Source of the DNA: Qipengyuania pacifica
GTDB lineage: Bacteria; Pseudomonadota; Alphaproteobacteria; Sphingomonadales; Sphingomonadaceae
DNA length: 64,000 bases
Direction: 5' to 3'
Assembly: GCF_019857205.1 (NCBI RefSeq)
Contig: NZ_JAHWXO010000004.1
Span: 1-64,000 of the forward strand
Positions within the stretch are counted from its first letter, which is position 1; each line of letters opens with the position of its first letter. Shown here piece after piece: positions 27,516 to 34,969 of this stretch. The notes under the pieces were generated by a model. It ran no database searches. It had not been told where the DNA came from and saw nothing but the letters and a program-made list of their open reading frames with translations. A program made the position numbers and the translations under genes.

Positions 27516-28169
27516 ATGGCCGATCCCGTCACCATCTGGACGCTCGACTGGGTGCCCGAAACGCCGCGCGGTTTCGTGCGCGACCTGCGGCTGCGCTGGG
27601 CGTGCGAGGAGGCGGGCCTTCCCTATCGCATCGCCACCGTTCCGTTCGACGATCGCGAAACCAACCATCTCGACCGGCAGCCCTTCGGCCAGGTGCCGAT
27701 GCTGGAGGACGGCGATCTGCGCCTGTTCGAAAGCGGGGCCTGCGTCATCCACCTCGCGCGCAAGGGCGGCATACTGATCCCGGCCGATCCCAAGGGCGAG
27801 ATCAAGGTTCTGCAGTGGATCATGGCCGCGCTCAATTCGATCGAGATGGTGACCATGCCCTGGGTGGTGCTTACATGGTCGGACGAGGAATTCGCCGGCA
27901 TCACCGGCTGGCTCGACAAGCGGCTGGCGCAGATCGAAGCCGTGCTGGCCGGTCGCGAATGGCTGGTGGGCGACACCTTCACAGCCGCCGACCTCATCAT
28001 GGCCGACGTGCTGCGCGTCGATCTGGTGCGCAAGCACGGCGATCGCCCGGCAAGCGAAGCCTATGTCCGCCGCGTCACCGACCGTCCTGCCTTCCGCAAG
28101 GCGCATGCCGACCAGCTGGCCCATTTCGCGGTCGCCGATGCAAACCGAGAGGAGAAGTCCGATGGCTGA
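27516..28169 (+). CDS. Glutathione S-transferase family protein 1
   Basis: A 217-aa cytosolic GST: N-terminal thioredoxin-fold domain with the cis-Pro motif FGQVPMLEDGDLRLFESGACVIHLA (the ES pair contacts glutathione), and an all-helical C-terminal domain with the N-capping motif FTAADLIMADVLR. Likely conjugates glutathione to an electrophile or uses it for reduction. Three bases after the DUF1428 gene and overlapping the VOC gene by eight bases. Confidence 0.92.
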   Translation: MADPVTIWTLDWVPETPRGFVRDLRLRWACEEAGLPYRIATVPFDDRETNHLDRQPFGQVPMLEDGDLRLFESGACVIHLARKGGILIPADPKGEIKVLQWIMAALNSIEMVTMPWVVLTWSDEEFAGITGWLDKRLAQIEAVLAGREWLVGDTFTAADLIMADVLRVDLVRKHGDRPASEAYVRRVTDRPAFRKAHADQLAHFAVADANREEKSDG

Positions 28170-28938
28170 CAGTCAGGGCGATTTCGTCTGGTACGAACTG
28201 ATGACCGGCGATGCCGATGCCGCGCAGGCATTCTACGAACCGCTGCTCGGGTGGACATTTGCCGGCAGCGGCATGTCCGACATGGACTACCGGCTCGGCA
28301 GCGCCAACGGCGTGGAGGTGGTCGGCCTGCTCGAGCTGACGCAGGACATGACCAGCGGCGGCGCACGGCCGGCGTGGATCGGCTACATCGCGGTCGCCGA
28401 TATCGACGCCTCGCTGACCAGGCTCAAGGAACAGGGCGGCCAGCTGTTCAAGGGGCCCAACCATCTCGAAGGCGTCGGCCGCATGGCCATGGTCGCCGAT
28501 CCGCAAGGTGCGCCCTTCTATCTCATGCAGCCCGAAGGTGAAGCGAGCCAGTCCTTCGCCAGATACGAACCGCGCCCTGGCCATTGCGCGTGGAACGAAC
28601 TGATGAGCGGCGACCGGCAGGGCGCGCACGATTTCTACACCGCCCTGTTTGGCTGGGAGAAGGCCGACAGCATGGATATGGGCGAGATGGGCTCCTACGA
28701 CATGTACCGCGCCGGCGATTACATGCTGGGTGCGATCATGCAGAAACCGGACGACATGCCCGCCAGCCTGTGGAGCTATTATTTCCGCGTTCCCGAAATC
28801 GAACCTGCGGCAGATTATGTGCGATCCAACGGCGGCCAGGTGATCAACGGACCGATGGAAATCCCGGGCGGCGAGCACGTGTTCAACGCCATCGACCCGC
28901 AAGGCGCGATGTTCAGCCTCATCGGCAAAGGAGCTTAA
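28162..28938 (+). CDS. Two-domain VOC (glyoxalase/bleomycin-resistance fold) protein
   Basis: A 258-aa protein with two glyoxalase-fold domains. Both start with a similar metal/dimer edge: FVWYELMTGDADAAQAFYEPLLGW (residues ~7-30) and CAWNELMSGDRQGAHDFYTALFGW (~134-157), and both end with a D(P/)QGA.F.L(M/I) strand. This arrangement resembles the CFP30B/27-kDa antigen-like group. Metal ligands cannot be assigned with certainty. Activity is unknown; with neighbouring GSTs, handling of a glutathione adduct or an oxoaldehyde is reasonable. Start ATG at 28162 with GAGGAGAAG upstream. Confidence 0.9.
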   Translation: MADSQGDFVWYELMTGDADAAQAFYEPLLGWTFAGSGMSDMDYRLGSANGVEVVGLLELTQDMTSGGARPAWIGYIAVADIDASLTRLKEQGGQLFKGPNHLEGVGRMAMVADPQGAPFYLMQPEGEASQSFARYEPRPGHCAWNELMSGDRQGAHDFYTALFGWEKADSMDMGEMGSYDMYRAGDYMLGAIMQKPDDMPASLWSYYFRVPEIEPAADYVRSNGGQVINGPMEIPGGEHVFNAIDPQGAMFSLIGKGA

Positions 28939-28941
28939 GCC

Positions 28942-29571
28942 ATGGCAGACTATACCCTTTTCACCAATCCGATGAGCCGCGGCCAGATCGCGCGCTGGGC
29001 GCTGCACGAAGCGGGCGCGGATTACGATACCCAGCTCGTCGAATGGGACGACAGGCCGCAGGCCCTGCTGGATGCCAACCCGATGGGCAAGATCCCCACC
29101 CTCATCCACCATCACAACGGGCACGATCACATCATCACCGAATGCGCGGCGATCTGCCATTACCTGGGCGCGATGCAGGCCCCCGAACTGACCCCGAAGG
29201 CGGAAGAGACGGCGGATTATTTCCGCTATTTCTTCTTCGTCGCCGGCCCTGCCGAACAGGCAATCACCACGCGTGCCATGGGCTGGTCTGCCGAGGATCC
29301 GCAAAAGCAGATGATGCTCGGCTACGGCACCTTCGACAAGGCGATGGACACGTTCGAAACGCTGATGACGGGCCGCGATTATGTCTGCGGCGACCGCTTC
29401 ACCATGGCCGATGTCTATGTCGGCAGCCAGGTCGACTGGGGGCTGACCTTCGGATCGATGCCCAGTCGCCCCGCGTTCGAGGATTACGCCGCCCGCCTGC
29501 GCGAACGCCCGGCCTACAAGGAAGCCAAGGCGATCGACGCCAGACTGATCGAGGAGCGGCAGAATGGCTGA
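28942..29571 (+). CDS. Glutathione S-transferase family protein 2
   Basis: A 209-aa GST. The N-terminal domain reads YTLFTNPMSRGQIARWALHEAG, with a Ser/Asn in place of the usual active-site Tyr, the cis-Pro motif MGKIPTLIHHHNGHDHIITECAAICHYLG, and the C-terminal N-cap FTMADVYVGSQVDWG. The His-rich insert HHHNGHDHI in the glutathione-contact loop is unusual. Same three-base gap to the gene before it and same eight-base overlap with the gene after it as GST 1. Confidence 0.92.
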   Translation: MADYTLFTNPMSRGQIARWALHEAGADYDTQLVEWDDRPQALLDANPMGKIPTLIHHHNGHDHIITECAAICHYLGAMQAPELTPKAEETADYFRYFFFVAGPAEQAITTRAMGWSAEDPQKQMMLGYGTFDKAMDTFETLMTGRDYVCGDRFTMADVYVGSQVDWGLTFGSMPSRPAFEDYAARLRERPAYKEAKAIDARLIEERQNG

Positions 29572-30043
29572 CAAGCTCACCACCGTCCTCTGGTTCGACG
29601 GCGATGCCGAGGAAGCGGCCCGCTTCTACGCCGATACCTTGCCCGACAGCGCCGTGGGCACGATCTTTCGCGCGCCGTCCGATTTCCCCGGCGGAAAACA
29701 GGGCGATGCGCTGACGGTAGAATTCACCGTCTGCGGCCGCGCGTATTCCGGCCTCAACGGCGGCGATATGTTCAAGCCGAACGAGAGCGTCAGCTTCATG
29801 GTGGTGACCGAGGACCAGGCCGAAACCGACCGCTACTGGGACGCGATCACCGGCAATGGCGGGCAGGAAAGCGCCTGCGGCTGGTGCAAGGACAGATGGG
29901 GGTTCAGCTGGCAGATCACCCCGCGCACCCTGCTGGAATCGCAGGCCGCCGGCGGCGAGGAAGCACGCCGCGCCTTCGAAGCCATGATGACGATGCGCAA
30001 GATCGACGTCGCTGCCATCGATGCGGCACGCAAGGGGGACTGA
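29564..30043 (+). CDS. PhnB-like VOC protein (PF06983)
   Basis: A 159-aa glyoxalase-fold protein of the PhnB / 3-demethylubiquinone-methyltransferase-like family: TTVLWFDGDAEEAARFYADTLPDSAVG at the start, GGDMFKPNESVSFMVVTEDQAETDRYWDAITGNGGQESACGWCKDRWGFSWQITPR in the middle. The WG(x)SWQ(I/V)TP end is diagnostic. The old methyltransferase name for the family is misleading; real function unknown. Overlaps GST 2 by eight bases. Confidence 0.9.
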   Translation: MADKLTTVLWFDGDAEEAARFYADTLPDSAVGTIFRAPSDFPGGKQGDALTVEFTVCGRAYSGLNGGDMFKPNESVSFMVVTEDQAETDRYWDAITGNGGQESACGWCKDRWGFSWQITPRTLLESQAAGGEEARRAFEAMMTMRKIDVAAIDAARKGD

Positions 30044-30047
30044 TCCG

Positions 30048-30722
30048 ATGATACGCAAACTGACCGGCGCCGCCTTCGTCTCGCTCGACGGGGTGATGCA
30101 GGCCCCCGGCGGCCCTACCGAAGATCCCACCGGCGGCTTCGACGAAAGCGGCTGGGTCTTCCGCATGGACGACGACGGCATAAACGATACGCTCGGCGCG
30201 CTGTTCGGTGCGCCCTACGATCTGCTGCTGGGGCGCCGCACCTACGATATCTTCGCGGCCTACTGGCCCTATGTCGAAGGCGAGAATGCCTTCATGGGCG
30301 AATCGCTGACGCAGGCGGGCAAATACGTCCTCACCAGCAGCGACGCGCCGCTCGAATGGGAAAACTCGCACCGCCTGTCCGCCATCGACGAGGTGCCCGC
30401 CCTCAAACAGAGCGACGGCTCCGACCTGCTGATCCAGGGTTCGAGCACGCTCTATCCGCAATTGCTGGATGCGGGCCTGCTCGACCGGCTGGTGCTGATG
30501 ACCTTCCCCATCGTGCTGGGCAAGGGCAAGCGCCTGCTCGATGGCGCGATGTCCGCCGGCAAGCTGAGGCTGGTCGACCACCGCGTCACAAGCAAGGGGA
30601 CCGTCATCACTACCTACGAGCCGGACGGCACCATTCCGCCCATGCCCGCCAACGCTCCCGAACCTGCCACCAGCAAGCGCGAGATGGCGCGGCGGGCGCG
30701 GATCGAGGCGGGAACTTGGTGA
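30048..30722 (+). CDS. Dihydrofolate-reductase-like (RibD C-terminal domain) protein
   Basis: A 224-aa protein of the RibD_C/DHFR-like family: FVSLDGVMQAPGGPTEDPTGGFDESGWV near the start, LLGRRTYDIFAAYWP, and GSSTLYPQLLDAGLLDRLVLMTFPIVLGKGKRLL, where GSSTL is the NADPH-binding turn. It probably reduces a small carbonyl or pterin-like substrate with NADPH; it is not the housekeeping folA. A 40-residue C-terminal tail with Pro and Arg is unusual. Start at 30048, four bases after the previous stop. Confidence 0.9.
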   Translation: MIRKLTGAAFVSLDGVMQAPGGPTEDPTGGFDESGWVFRMDDDGINDTLGALFGAPYDLLLGRRTYDIFAAYWPYVEGENAFMGESLTQAGKYVLTSSDAPLEWENSHRLSAIDEVPALKQSDGSDLLIQGSSTLYPQLLDAGLLDRLVLMTFPIVLGKGKRLLDGAMSAGKLRLVDHRVTSKGTVITTYEPDGTIPPMPANAPEPATSKREMARRARIEAGTW

Positions 30723-31381
30723 TGCTGGCGCTCTACGGCCACCGCTTTTCCTCCTACACGTGGAAAGCGCTGATCCCGCTCTACGCCAACGGCACAGAAT
30801 TCGAATTTCGCGATGTCGATCCGGGCGTGCCCGATGGCCCGGCCAATATGGATTTCGTGCGCAAGGCCCACCCCGCGGGAAAATTCCCGGTGCTGGCGGA
30901 CGGCGATGCCACCGTTATCGAGGCGACCGCGATCGTCGAACACCTTGCCGTGCACCACCCCGGCCCGGCCCCGCTCATCCCCGCCGATCCGGCAGAGGCC
31001 GCCACCGCCCGGATGATGGACCGGGTGTTCGACAATTACGTGATGGGCACCGCGCAGCTCGTCGTGAACGCCTATATCGCCGATGCGCAGAACCCCGATC
31101 CGGAGCAGCTCGACCTCGGACGCACCGGCCTGCTGCGCGCCTATCGCTGGCTCGAAGGCTGGCTGGCCGACCACAGCCTGCCGCCCCACGTCAGCCTCGT
31201 CACCTGTGCGGCGGCCCCGGCACTGTTCTATGCCGACTGGGTCGAGCGCATCCCCGAAGACTGCCCCCGCGTTGCCGCCCTGCGCGCCGAAATCCTCGCC
31301 CTGCCCGCGGTCGCCCGCTGCATCGACGACGCACGCCCCTACCGCCACTATTTCCCCCTCGGCGCCCCCGATCGGGACTGA
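30722..31381 (+). CDS. Glutathione S-transferase family protein 3
   Basis: A 219-aa GST: MLALYGHRFSSYTWKALIPLYANG with a Ser-rich active-site region, cis-Pro motif AGKFPVLADGDATVIEATAIVEHLA, and helical C-terminal domain with SLVTCAAAPALFYADW as a degenerate N-cap. The ATG shares its A with the stop of the preceding gene (TGATG), so it is translationally coupled. Last gene of the seven-gene operon; the next gene belongs to an unrelated PadR cassette. Confidence 0.88.
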   Translation: MLALYGHRFSSYTWKALIPLYANGTEFEFRDVDPGVPDGPANMDFVRKAHPAGKFPVLADGDATVIEATAIVEHLAVHHPGPAPLIPADPAEAATARMMDRVFDNYVMGTAQLVVNAYIADAQNPDPEQLDLGRTGLLRAYRWLEGWLADHSLPPHVSLVTCAAAPALFYADWVERIPEDCPRVAALRAEILALPAVARCIDDARPYRHYFPLGAPDRD

Positions 31382-31486
31382 TCGCATTCGAGCGTTCCGT
31401 GCTGGAAGCAGACGGGCAGATAACGACCCAATTTCGGACGACCGACGAGACGCCTCATCCCTCCGAAGGCGGTCGCGGCATAAGTG

Positions 31487-31506
31487 CCTTGCATAACAAG
31501 TATACT
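31487..31506 (+). promoter_or_regulatory. PadR operator site 1 and -10 element
   Basis: CCTTGCATAACAAGT (31487-31501) is one of three CCTTG-N5-CAAG(G/T) sites in this cassette. It abuts TATACT (31501-31506), a good -10, so bound repressor would cover the promoter of the PadR gene. Confidence 0.55.
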
Positions 31507-31517
31507 CTGCTTAGGAA

Positions 31518-31532
31518 CCTTGCATGGCAAGG
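31518..31532 (+). promoter_or_regulatory. PadR operator site 2, overlapping the padR start codon
   Basis: CCTTGCATGGCAAGG is a perfect 6+3+6 palindrome with the ATG start codon (31524) at its centre, 31 bp from site 1. Confidence 0.6.
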
Positions 31533-31892
31533 AACTCGATTGAGGCGCACGAGGAGACTGCACGCTGGGAGGTTCAGCTGCGCAAGGGCGTGCTCGAGTT
31601 TGCAATCCTGCTGACGCTGCGTGGAGGGGAGCACTACGGATTTGAACTGGTGACCAGTCTCACCTCGAAAGCCCGGATCAATGTGCCAGAGGGAACAATC
31701 TACCCTCTCCTGCTGCGGCTCGCCAAGGACGGCCTGATTAAATCCGAGATGCGAGACGGCGAAGGAGGCGCGCCTCGCAAATACTACACGCTTACCCCGC
31801 GAGGCGTCGTGCTGCTCGAAGCCATGATCCCACGCTGGAAGCAGCTTTCCACCTCGGTCGAAGGCCTGCTTGCTGGAGAAGAAAATGACTGA
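31524..31892 (+). CDS. PadR-family transcriptional regulator
   Basis: A 122-aa winged-helix repressor. QLRKGVLEFAILLTLRGGEHYGFELVTSL followed by VPEGTIYPLLLRLAKDGLIKSEMRDGEGGAPRKYYTLTPRG is the PadR signature (the GTIYP and RKYY.LT.G elements). C-terminal helix provides dimerisation. AGGA lies seven bases before the ATG at 31524. It overlaps the next gene by eight bases. Two palindromic sites around its promoter and start codon point to autorepression. Confidence 0.93.
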   Translation: MARNSIEAHEETARWEVQLRKGVLEFAILLTLRGGEHYGFELVTSLTSKARINVPEGTIYPLLLRLAKDGLIKSEMRDGEGGAPRKYYTLTPRGVVLLEAMIPRWKQLSTSVEGLLAGEEND

Positions 31893-32472
31893 ACTTTTCG
31901 ATGATCCCGCAATGGTAAAATTGTGGAACGCCTATTTTAGCGAGTTCGACAAGTTAAGCGCGCCTTTGGGGGACGAGGGGCGCGAACTGCGGAGTGATCT
32001 TGAGCGGCATGTGATGGAAAGCATCGGCGCGCAACCAGCGACTGGCAATCCGGCGCAACAGCTGAAGGTTGCGTTGAAGCGACTTGGTCGTCCGATCGAT
32101 TACCTCCATCCGATCCTAGGCGAACGCTATATCTCTCGCGCCACGCACACATATAGTCCGGTCGCGGTCGGGAAGGGATTATTTCATACCATTCTCGCCG
32201 GTGGAGGCCGGTTGCTGGCAGCGAGTCTGTTCTGTCTCGGCTATCTGTTCATAGCGGTTTTCGCGGTTATCGCCCTTTCAAAACCCTTCTGGGCGGACAA
32301 CGTCGGATTGTTCCGCGCTCCCGATGGAACGATCGCCGCAGGTATCGTAGCCGAAACGGCGGAACACCAAGAAGTGCTTGGCTGGTGGTCCATTCCAATC
32401 GCGCTCGCCCTAGCGATGCTCACTTATCTCCTGCTCACCAAGGGTTTGGGTCGGCTGATACGAACCCAATAA
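31885..32472 (+). CDS. HAAS-domain-like membrane protein of the PadR cassette
   Basis: A 195-aa protein. The N-terminal ~85 residues are alpha-helical and charged (YFSEFDKLSAPLGDEGRELRSDLERHVMES), resembling HAAS/DUF1700 domains that usually accompany PadR regulators; then two hydrophobic helices around 110-135 and 168-188. I cannot assign an activity. Start at 31885 with GGAGAAG upstream, overlapping padR by eight bases. In other bacteria such proteins act with PadR as a membrane-linked regulatory pair, which would be inference here. Confidence 0.75.
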   Translation: MTELFDDPAMVKLWNAYFSEFDKLSAPLGDEGRELRSDLERHVMESIGAQPATGNPAQQLKVALKRLGRPIDYLHPILGERYISRATHTYSPVAVGKGLFHTILAGGGRLLAASLFCLGYLFIAVFAVIALSKPFWADNVGLFRAPDGTIAAGIVAETAEHQEVLGWWSIPIALALAMLTYLLLTKGLGRLIRTQ

Positions 32473-32488
32473 CGCATTTATCTCAAAA

Positions 32489-32503
32489 CCTTGCAATACA
32501 AGG
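32489..32503 (+). promoter_or_regulatory. PadR operator site 3, upstream of the CPBP gene
   Basis: CCTTGCAATACAAGG is a perfect CCTTG-N5-CAAGG palindrome, eight bases before the CPBP start codon and covering its ribosome binding site. Confidence 0.6.
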
Positions 32504-32510
32504 GTGGAAA

Positions 32511-33371
32511 ATGAACCAAACCGAACATGCCGCCCGATCATTCCCGTGGACCTTCGTCGTGCTCACCTATGGGTTAAGCTGGAGCATTTGGGTTGCGGGC
32601 TGGCTGTTATCTGGCAAGCCGATAGAATCCGGCGCGTCTGGCACGATGATGGCGGCAATCCTCCTTGGTTCCTTCGCGCCAGGGATGGTCGCGGCAATGT
32701 TGTTGGCGCGGTCCGGGGGTGCAAGCAAAGTCAAAGCGTGGCTGCGGGATTTCATTCAGATTCGGTGCGGATGGCGAGCCTATGCCGCTGCTCTGCTACC
32801 TTTTCCCATCGCCTTGCTCATTCTGACGGCACTGTTTGGATATGTGCCAATGCCTGACGCCGCCGGGGGAGATGCACCCGCACTGTTTTACCTTACAATC
32901 TTCCCGGTCTCGATCCTTAACGGCGTGGCGACGGTTTTCATGGGCGCTGGTCCCCTCGGCGAGGAAGGGGGCTGGCGGGGCTATCTCTTGCCGCGCTTGA
33001 TCGAGGTTCACGGTGAGTGGCGCTCCTCGCTGATTATCGGGGTCATCTGGTCGCTATGGCATCTTCCGGTAATGGCCATGTTCCCCGATTGGCGCGACGG
33101 GATCGACTTCTGGACATACCTACCGCTCTACACATTGAGCGTGACGGCACTGTCCTACCTCATGACGCGCGTGTGGGTGATCGGAAGAGGCAGCCTAATC
33201 CCCGTTATCTGGCTGCATGGACTCGTTAATGCGGTAGGTCCGATGGCTTTCAACCGCGAACTATGGTCGAGCACATGGTCGCAAGGGTTCGGGGTATTAC
33301 TGTTCGCTGTGGCGGCGCTCGCGTCGGCGCTCGTGCTTAATCGCAATGCTACGAAGAGAAAAAGCGAATGA
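32511..33371 (+). CDS. CPBP-family intramembrane glutamic protease
   Basis: A 286-aa polytopic membrane protein with about eight helices. The CPBP (Abi/Rce1-like) signature is complete: EExxxR in GEEGGWRGYLLPRL (~147-160), the second motif with conserved His in IGVIWSLWHLP, and HxxxN in IWLHGLVNAVG. These residues form the catalytic and metal-independent glutamyl protease site in Rce1-type enzymes. The natural substrate is unknown. Preceded by AGGGTGG and by PadR operator 3, so it belongs to the PadR regulon. Confidence 0.9.
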   Translation: MNQTEHAARSFPWTFVVLTYGLSWSIWVAGWLLSGKPIESGASGTMMAAILLGSFAPGMVAAMLLARSGGASKVKAWLRDFIQIRCGWRAYAAALLPFPIALLILTALFGYVPMPDAAGGDAPALFYLTIFPVSILNGVATVFMGAGPLGEEGGWRGYLLPRLIEVHGEWRSSLIIGVIWSLWHLPVMAMFPDWRDGIDFWTYLPLYTLSVTALSYLMTRVWVIGRGSLIPVIWLHGLVNAVGPMAFNRELWSSTWSQGFGVLLFAVAALASALVLNRNATKRKSE

Positions 33372-33469
33372 CCGCTCTATCTTCTTTCTCACCAGAACCC
33401 GTCAGTCTCAAAACCACCCCAATTGCAGTCGCTCTTGTGTAACGAGAGATACTATTTTATTTTGTGCGA

Positions 33470-33670
33470 ATGGATCAGGAAAAGCGCGAGCTTCGTCATC
33501 AGTTGAAGAATGCCGAGCAGGAGAAACTCGCGCTTAAAGGCTTGGTGAAACGAGCAGCAGACGAGCTCGATGATCTGGCAGAAGCAGATTGCTCGGAAGA
33601 GGCCATTGATAGCGCAAAGGCTCAGGCTGAGCGGTTTCGAAAGGTCATCGGCTCCAAAGCGGAGCAATGA
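33470..33670 (+). CDS. Small coiled-coil hypothetical protein
   Basis: A 66-aa highly charged protein, MDQEKRELRHQLKNAEQEKLALKGLVKRAADELDDLAEADCSE and on, with continuous heptad-like spacing of Leu and Ala and no hydrophobic core, so a helical hairpin or coiled coil is expected. An in-frame GTG lies six bases upstream; neither start has a strong ribosome binding site. Surrounding DNA is visibly more AT-rich than the average of the window. No family recognised. Confidence 0.5.
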   Translation: MDQEKRELRHQLKNAEQEKLALKGLVKRAADELDDLAEADCSEEAIDSAKAQAERFRKVIGSKAEQ

Positions 33671-33761
33671 CAGCCGTCCACCCGCTGCCGCAAGATCGGC
33701 GTGTATGATCTAGAGCCAGGGCGCGATCCGGTTTCGACCCTGCGTAATCCCGGAGGTTTGA

Positions 33762-34130
33762 ATGCTATCGCCAACAACGCTTGCCGCCGCATTCGACCGG
33801 GTGTCGGAATACTGGTCGCCCAAGGTGATCGGTCAGGTCAACGATCAGCTTCTCAAGGTCGCAAAGCTCAAGGGCGAATTCGTGTGGCACGCGCACGAGG
33901 GGCAGGATGAGCTCTTTTATATCGTTAAAGGATCGCTTCGAATTGAGTTTGAGAACGAAGCCGTCGATCTCGAGCAGGGCGACTTCCTCACCGTACCCAG
34001 CGGCGTCCGCCACAATCCTGTCGCGCGGGAGGAATGCTGGGTGCTGCTGATCGAGCCAGCTGCAACAAAGCATACTGGGGAAGAGATCACATCGCGCACC
34101 CGCAGCCTTCAGGAACAGCTCGGCCAATAG
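33762..34130 (+). CDS. Small cupin-domain protein
   Basis: A 122-aa single cupin. The two cupin motifs are recognisable: GEFVWHAHEGQDELFYIVKGSLRIEF (His-x-His and Glu, the first metal-ligand set) and GDFLTVPSGVRHNPVAREECWVLLIEP (with the final His). Such proteins bind a divalent metal and range from enzymes to storage-like folds; activity is unknown. GGAGG lies about six bases before the ATG. Confidence 0.88.
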   Translation: MLSPTTLAAAFDRVSEYWSPKVIGQVNDQLLKVAKLKGEFVWHAHEGQDELFYIVKGSLRIEFENEAVDLEQGDFLTVPSGVRHNPVAREECWVLLIEPAATKHTGEEITSRTRSLQEQLGQ

Positions 34131-34969
34131 CCGTACGGCTGCCCTGCCCTCAGCAGTCCTCGAAATTGGCTACTCCGGTTCCTCCAGCTCTCGTCATTCC
34201 CGCGCAGGCGGGAATCCAGCCCGGCCCGGCGCGTCATCGCCGTCTCGCCAATGACTGCAGCCATGCCCGCCACCAGCCGTAGGACCCTCTCTCGAACAAT
34301 CCTATTTCTGCGCTAAATACTTGACTTTCATGCACCTTTTCGGCATAGACCCCGCCGGATCGGGAGGGCGCGAAAGCTGGTGCACCCCCTTCCTTGCCCC
34401 CATGGCCCGCGACGGCGGTGTCCGAAAGGGTGACGCGGCCGGTGCGAAAGGCGCGGGCGTCCAGATCGGGATCGGATGACCTCATCCGGATCGCAAGGAC
34501 ACCTCTCCTCCTTCACCGGATGCGGCAGGCAGTACGATAGCGGTTGCGGGGCCCTTTCGCCCGCGCGGACAGCGGCAGGGGCTCACGCTTTGTAAGGCGA
34601 ACCCTCCCCGTCGCACCGATTGCCCATGTCGCACTCGAGTATAATCGGGGTTCAGGTTCGTGTTCATGCCCTGCCGCCTCAAGGCTCCGGCAGTGCATGA
34701 AATATCCGTGCGATGCGGCTTTACCGCCGCTTCGCACGAGGCCCGGCAGGCAGCCACGCGAACCGCGCCGATACTCCCCGGCCACCGCCATCCCGCTCCC
34801 GGGCTACGCCGCGCGTCTCGCGCAAGGTTCGCCCCGGCCGCGTGATCTTGTTTTGTAGGCATTACAGTCCGGGCTCGCCGCCGGATGCTTTCGTGTGCGG
34901 AAACAACCTCATTGCCGAGCCGCTTGGAATTCGCGCATAAGGAACCTCTGTCACATGCAGGAGGCGCCT
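34131..34969. other. 840-bp intergenic region without a convincing gene
   Basis: None of the open frames here has family features, a good ribosome binding site, or codon use like the neighbours. What I can see: a REP-like palindrome at its left end, a promoter-like TTGACT-17-CATAGA at 34321-34349 on the plus strand, a self-complementary stretch CGGATGA/TCATCCG at 34473-34488 enclosed by GGTGTCC (34417-34423) and GGACACC (34497-34503), and TATACT on the minus strand at 34645-34640. A structured small RNA or an eroded gene is possible; evidence is thin. Confidence 0.4.
34193..34220. repeat. REP-like palindromic element
   Basis: GTCATTCCCGC-GCAG-GCGGGAATCCAGC has an 8-bp inverted repeat ATTCCCGC/GCGGGAAT. 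The core matches a widespread dispersed bacterial intergenic palindrome (GTCATTCCCGC...GCGGGAATCCAG). Only one copy is in this window. Confidence 0.6.

Noticed and set aside
26565..28124. Long N-terminal extension of the HxlR gene frame on the minus strand
   Set aside because: Antisense to the DUF1428/GST operon; the true HxlR start is ATG 26564 between the operator repeats.
34482..34862. 126-codon open frame in the 34 kb gap
   Set aside because: Low-complexity Arg/Pro/Gly-rich translation without recognised features or ribosome binding site; reported only as intergenic.
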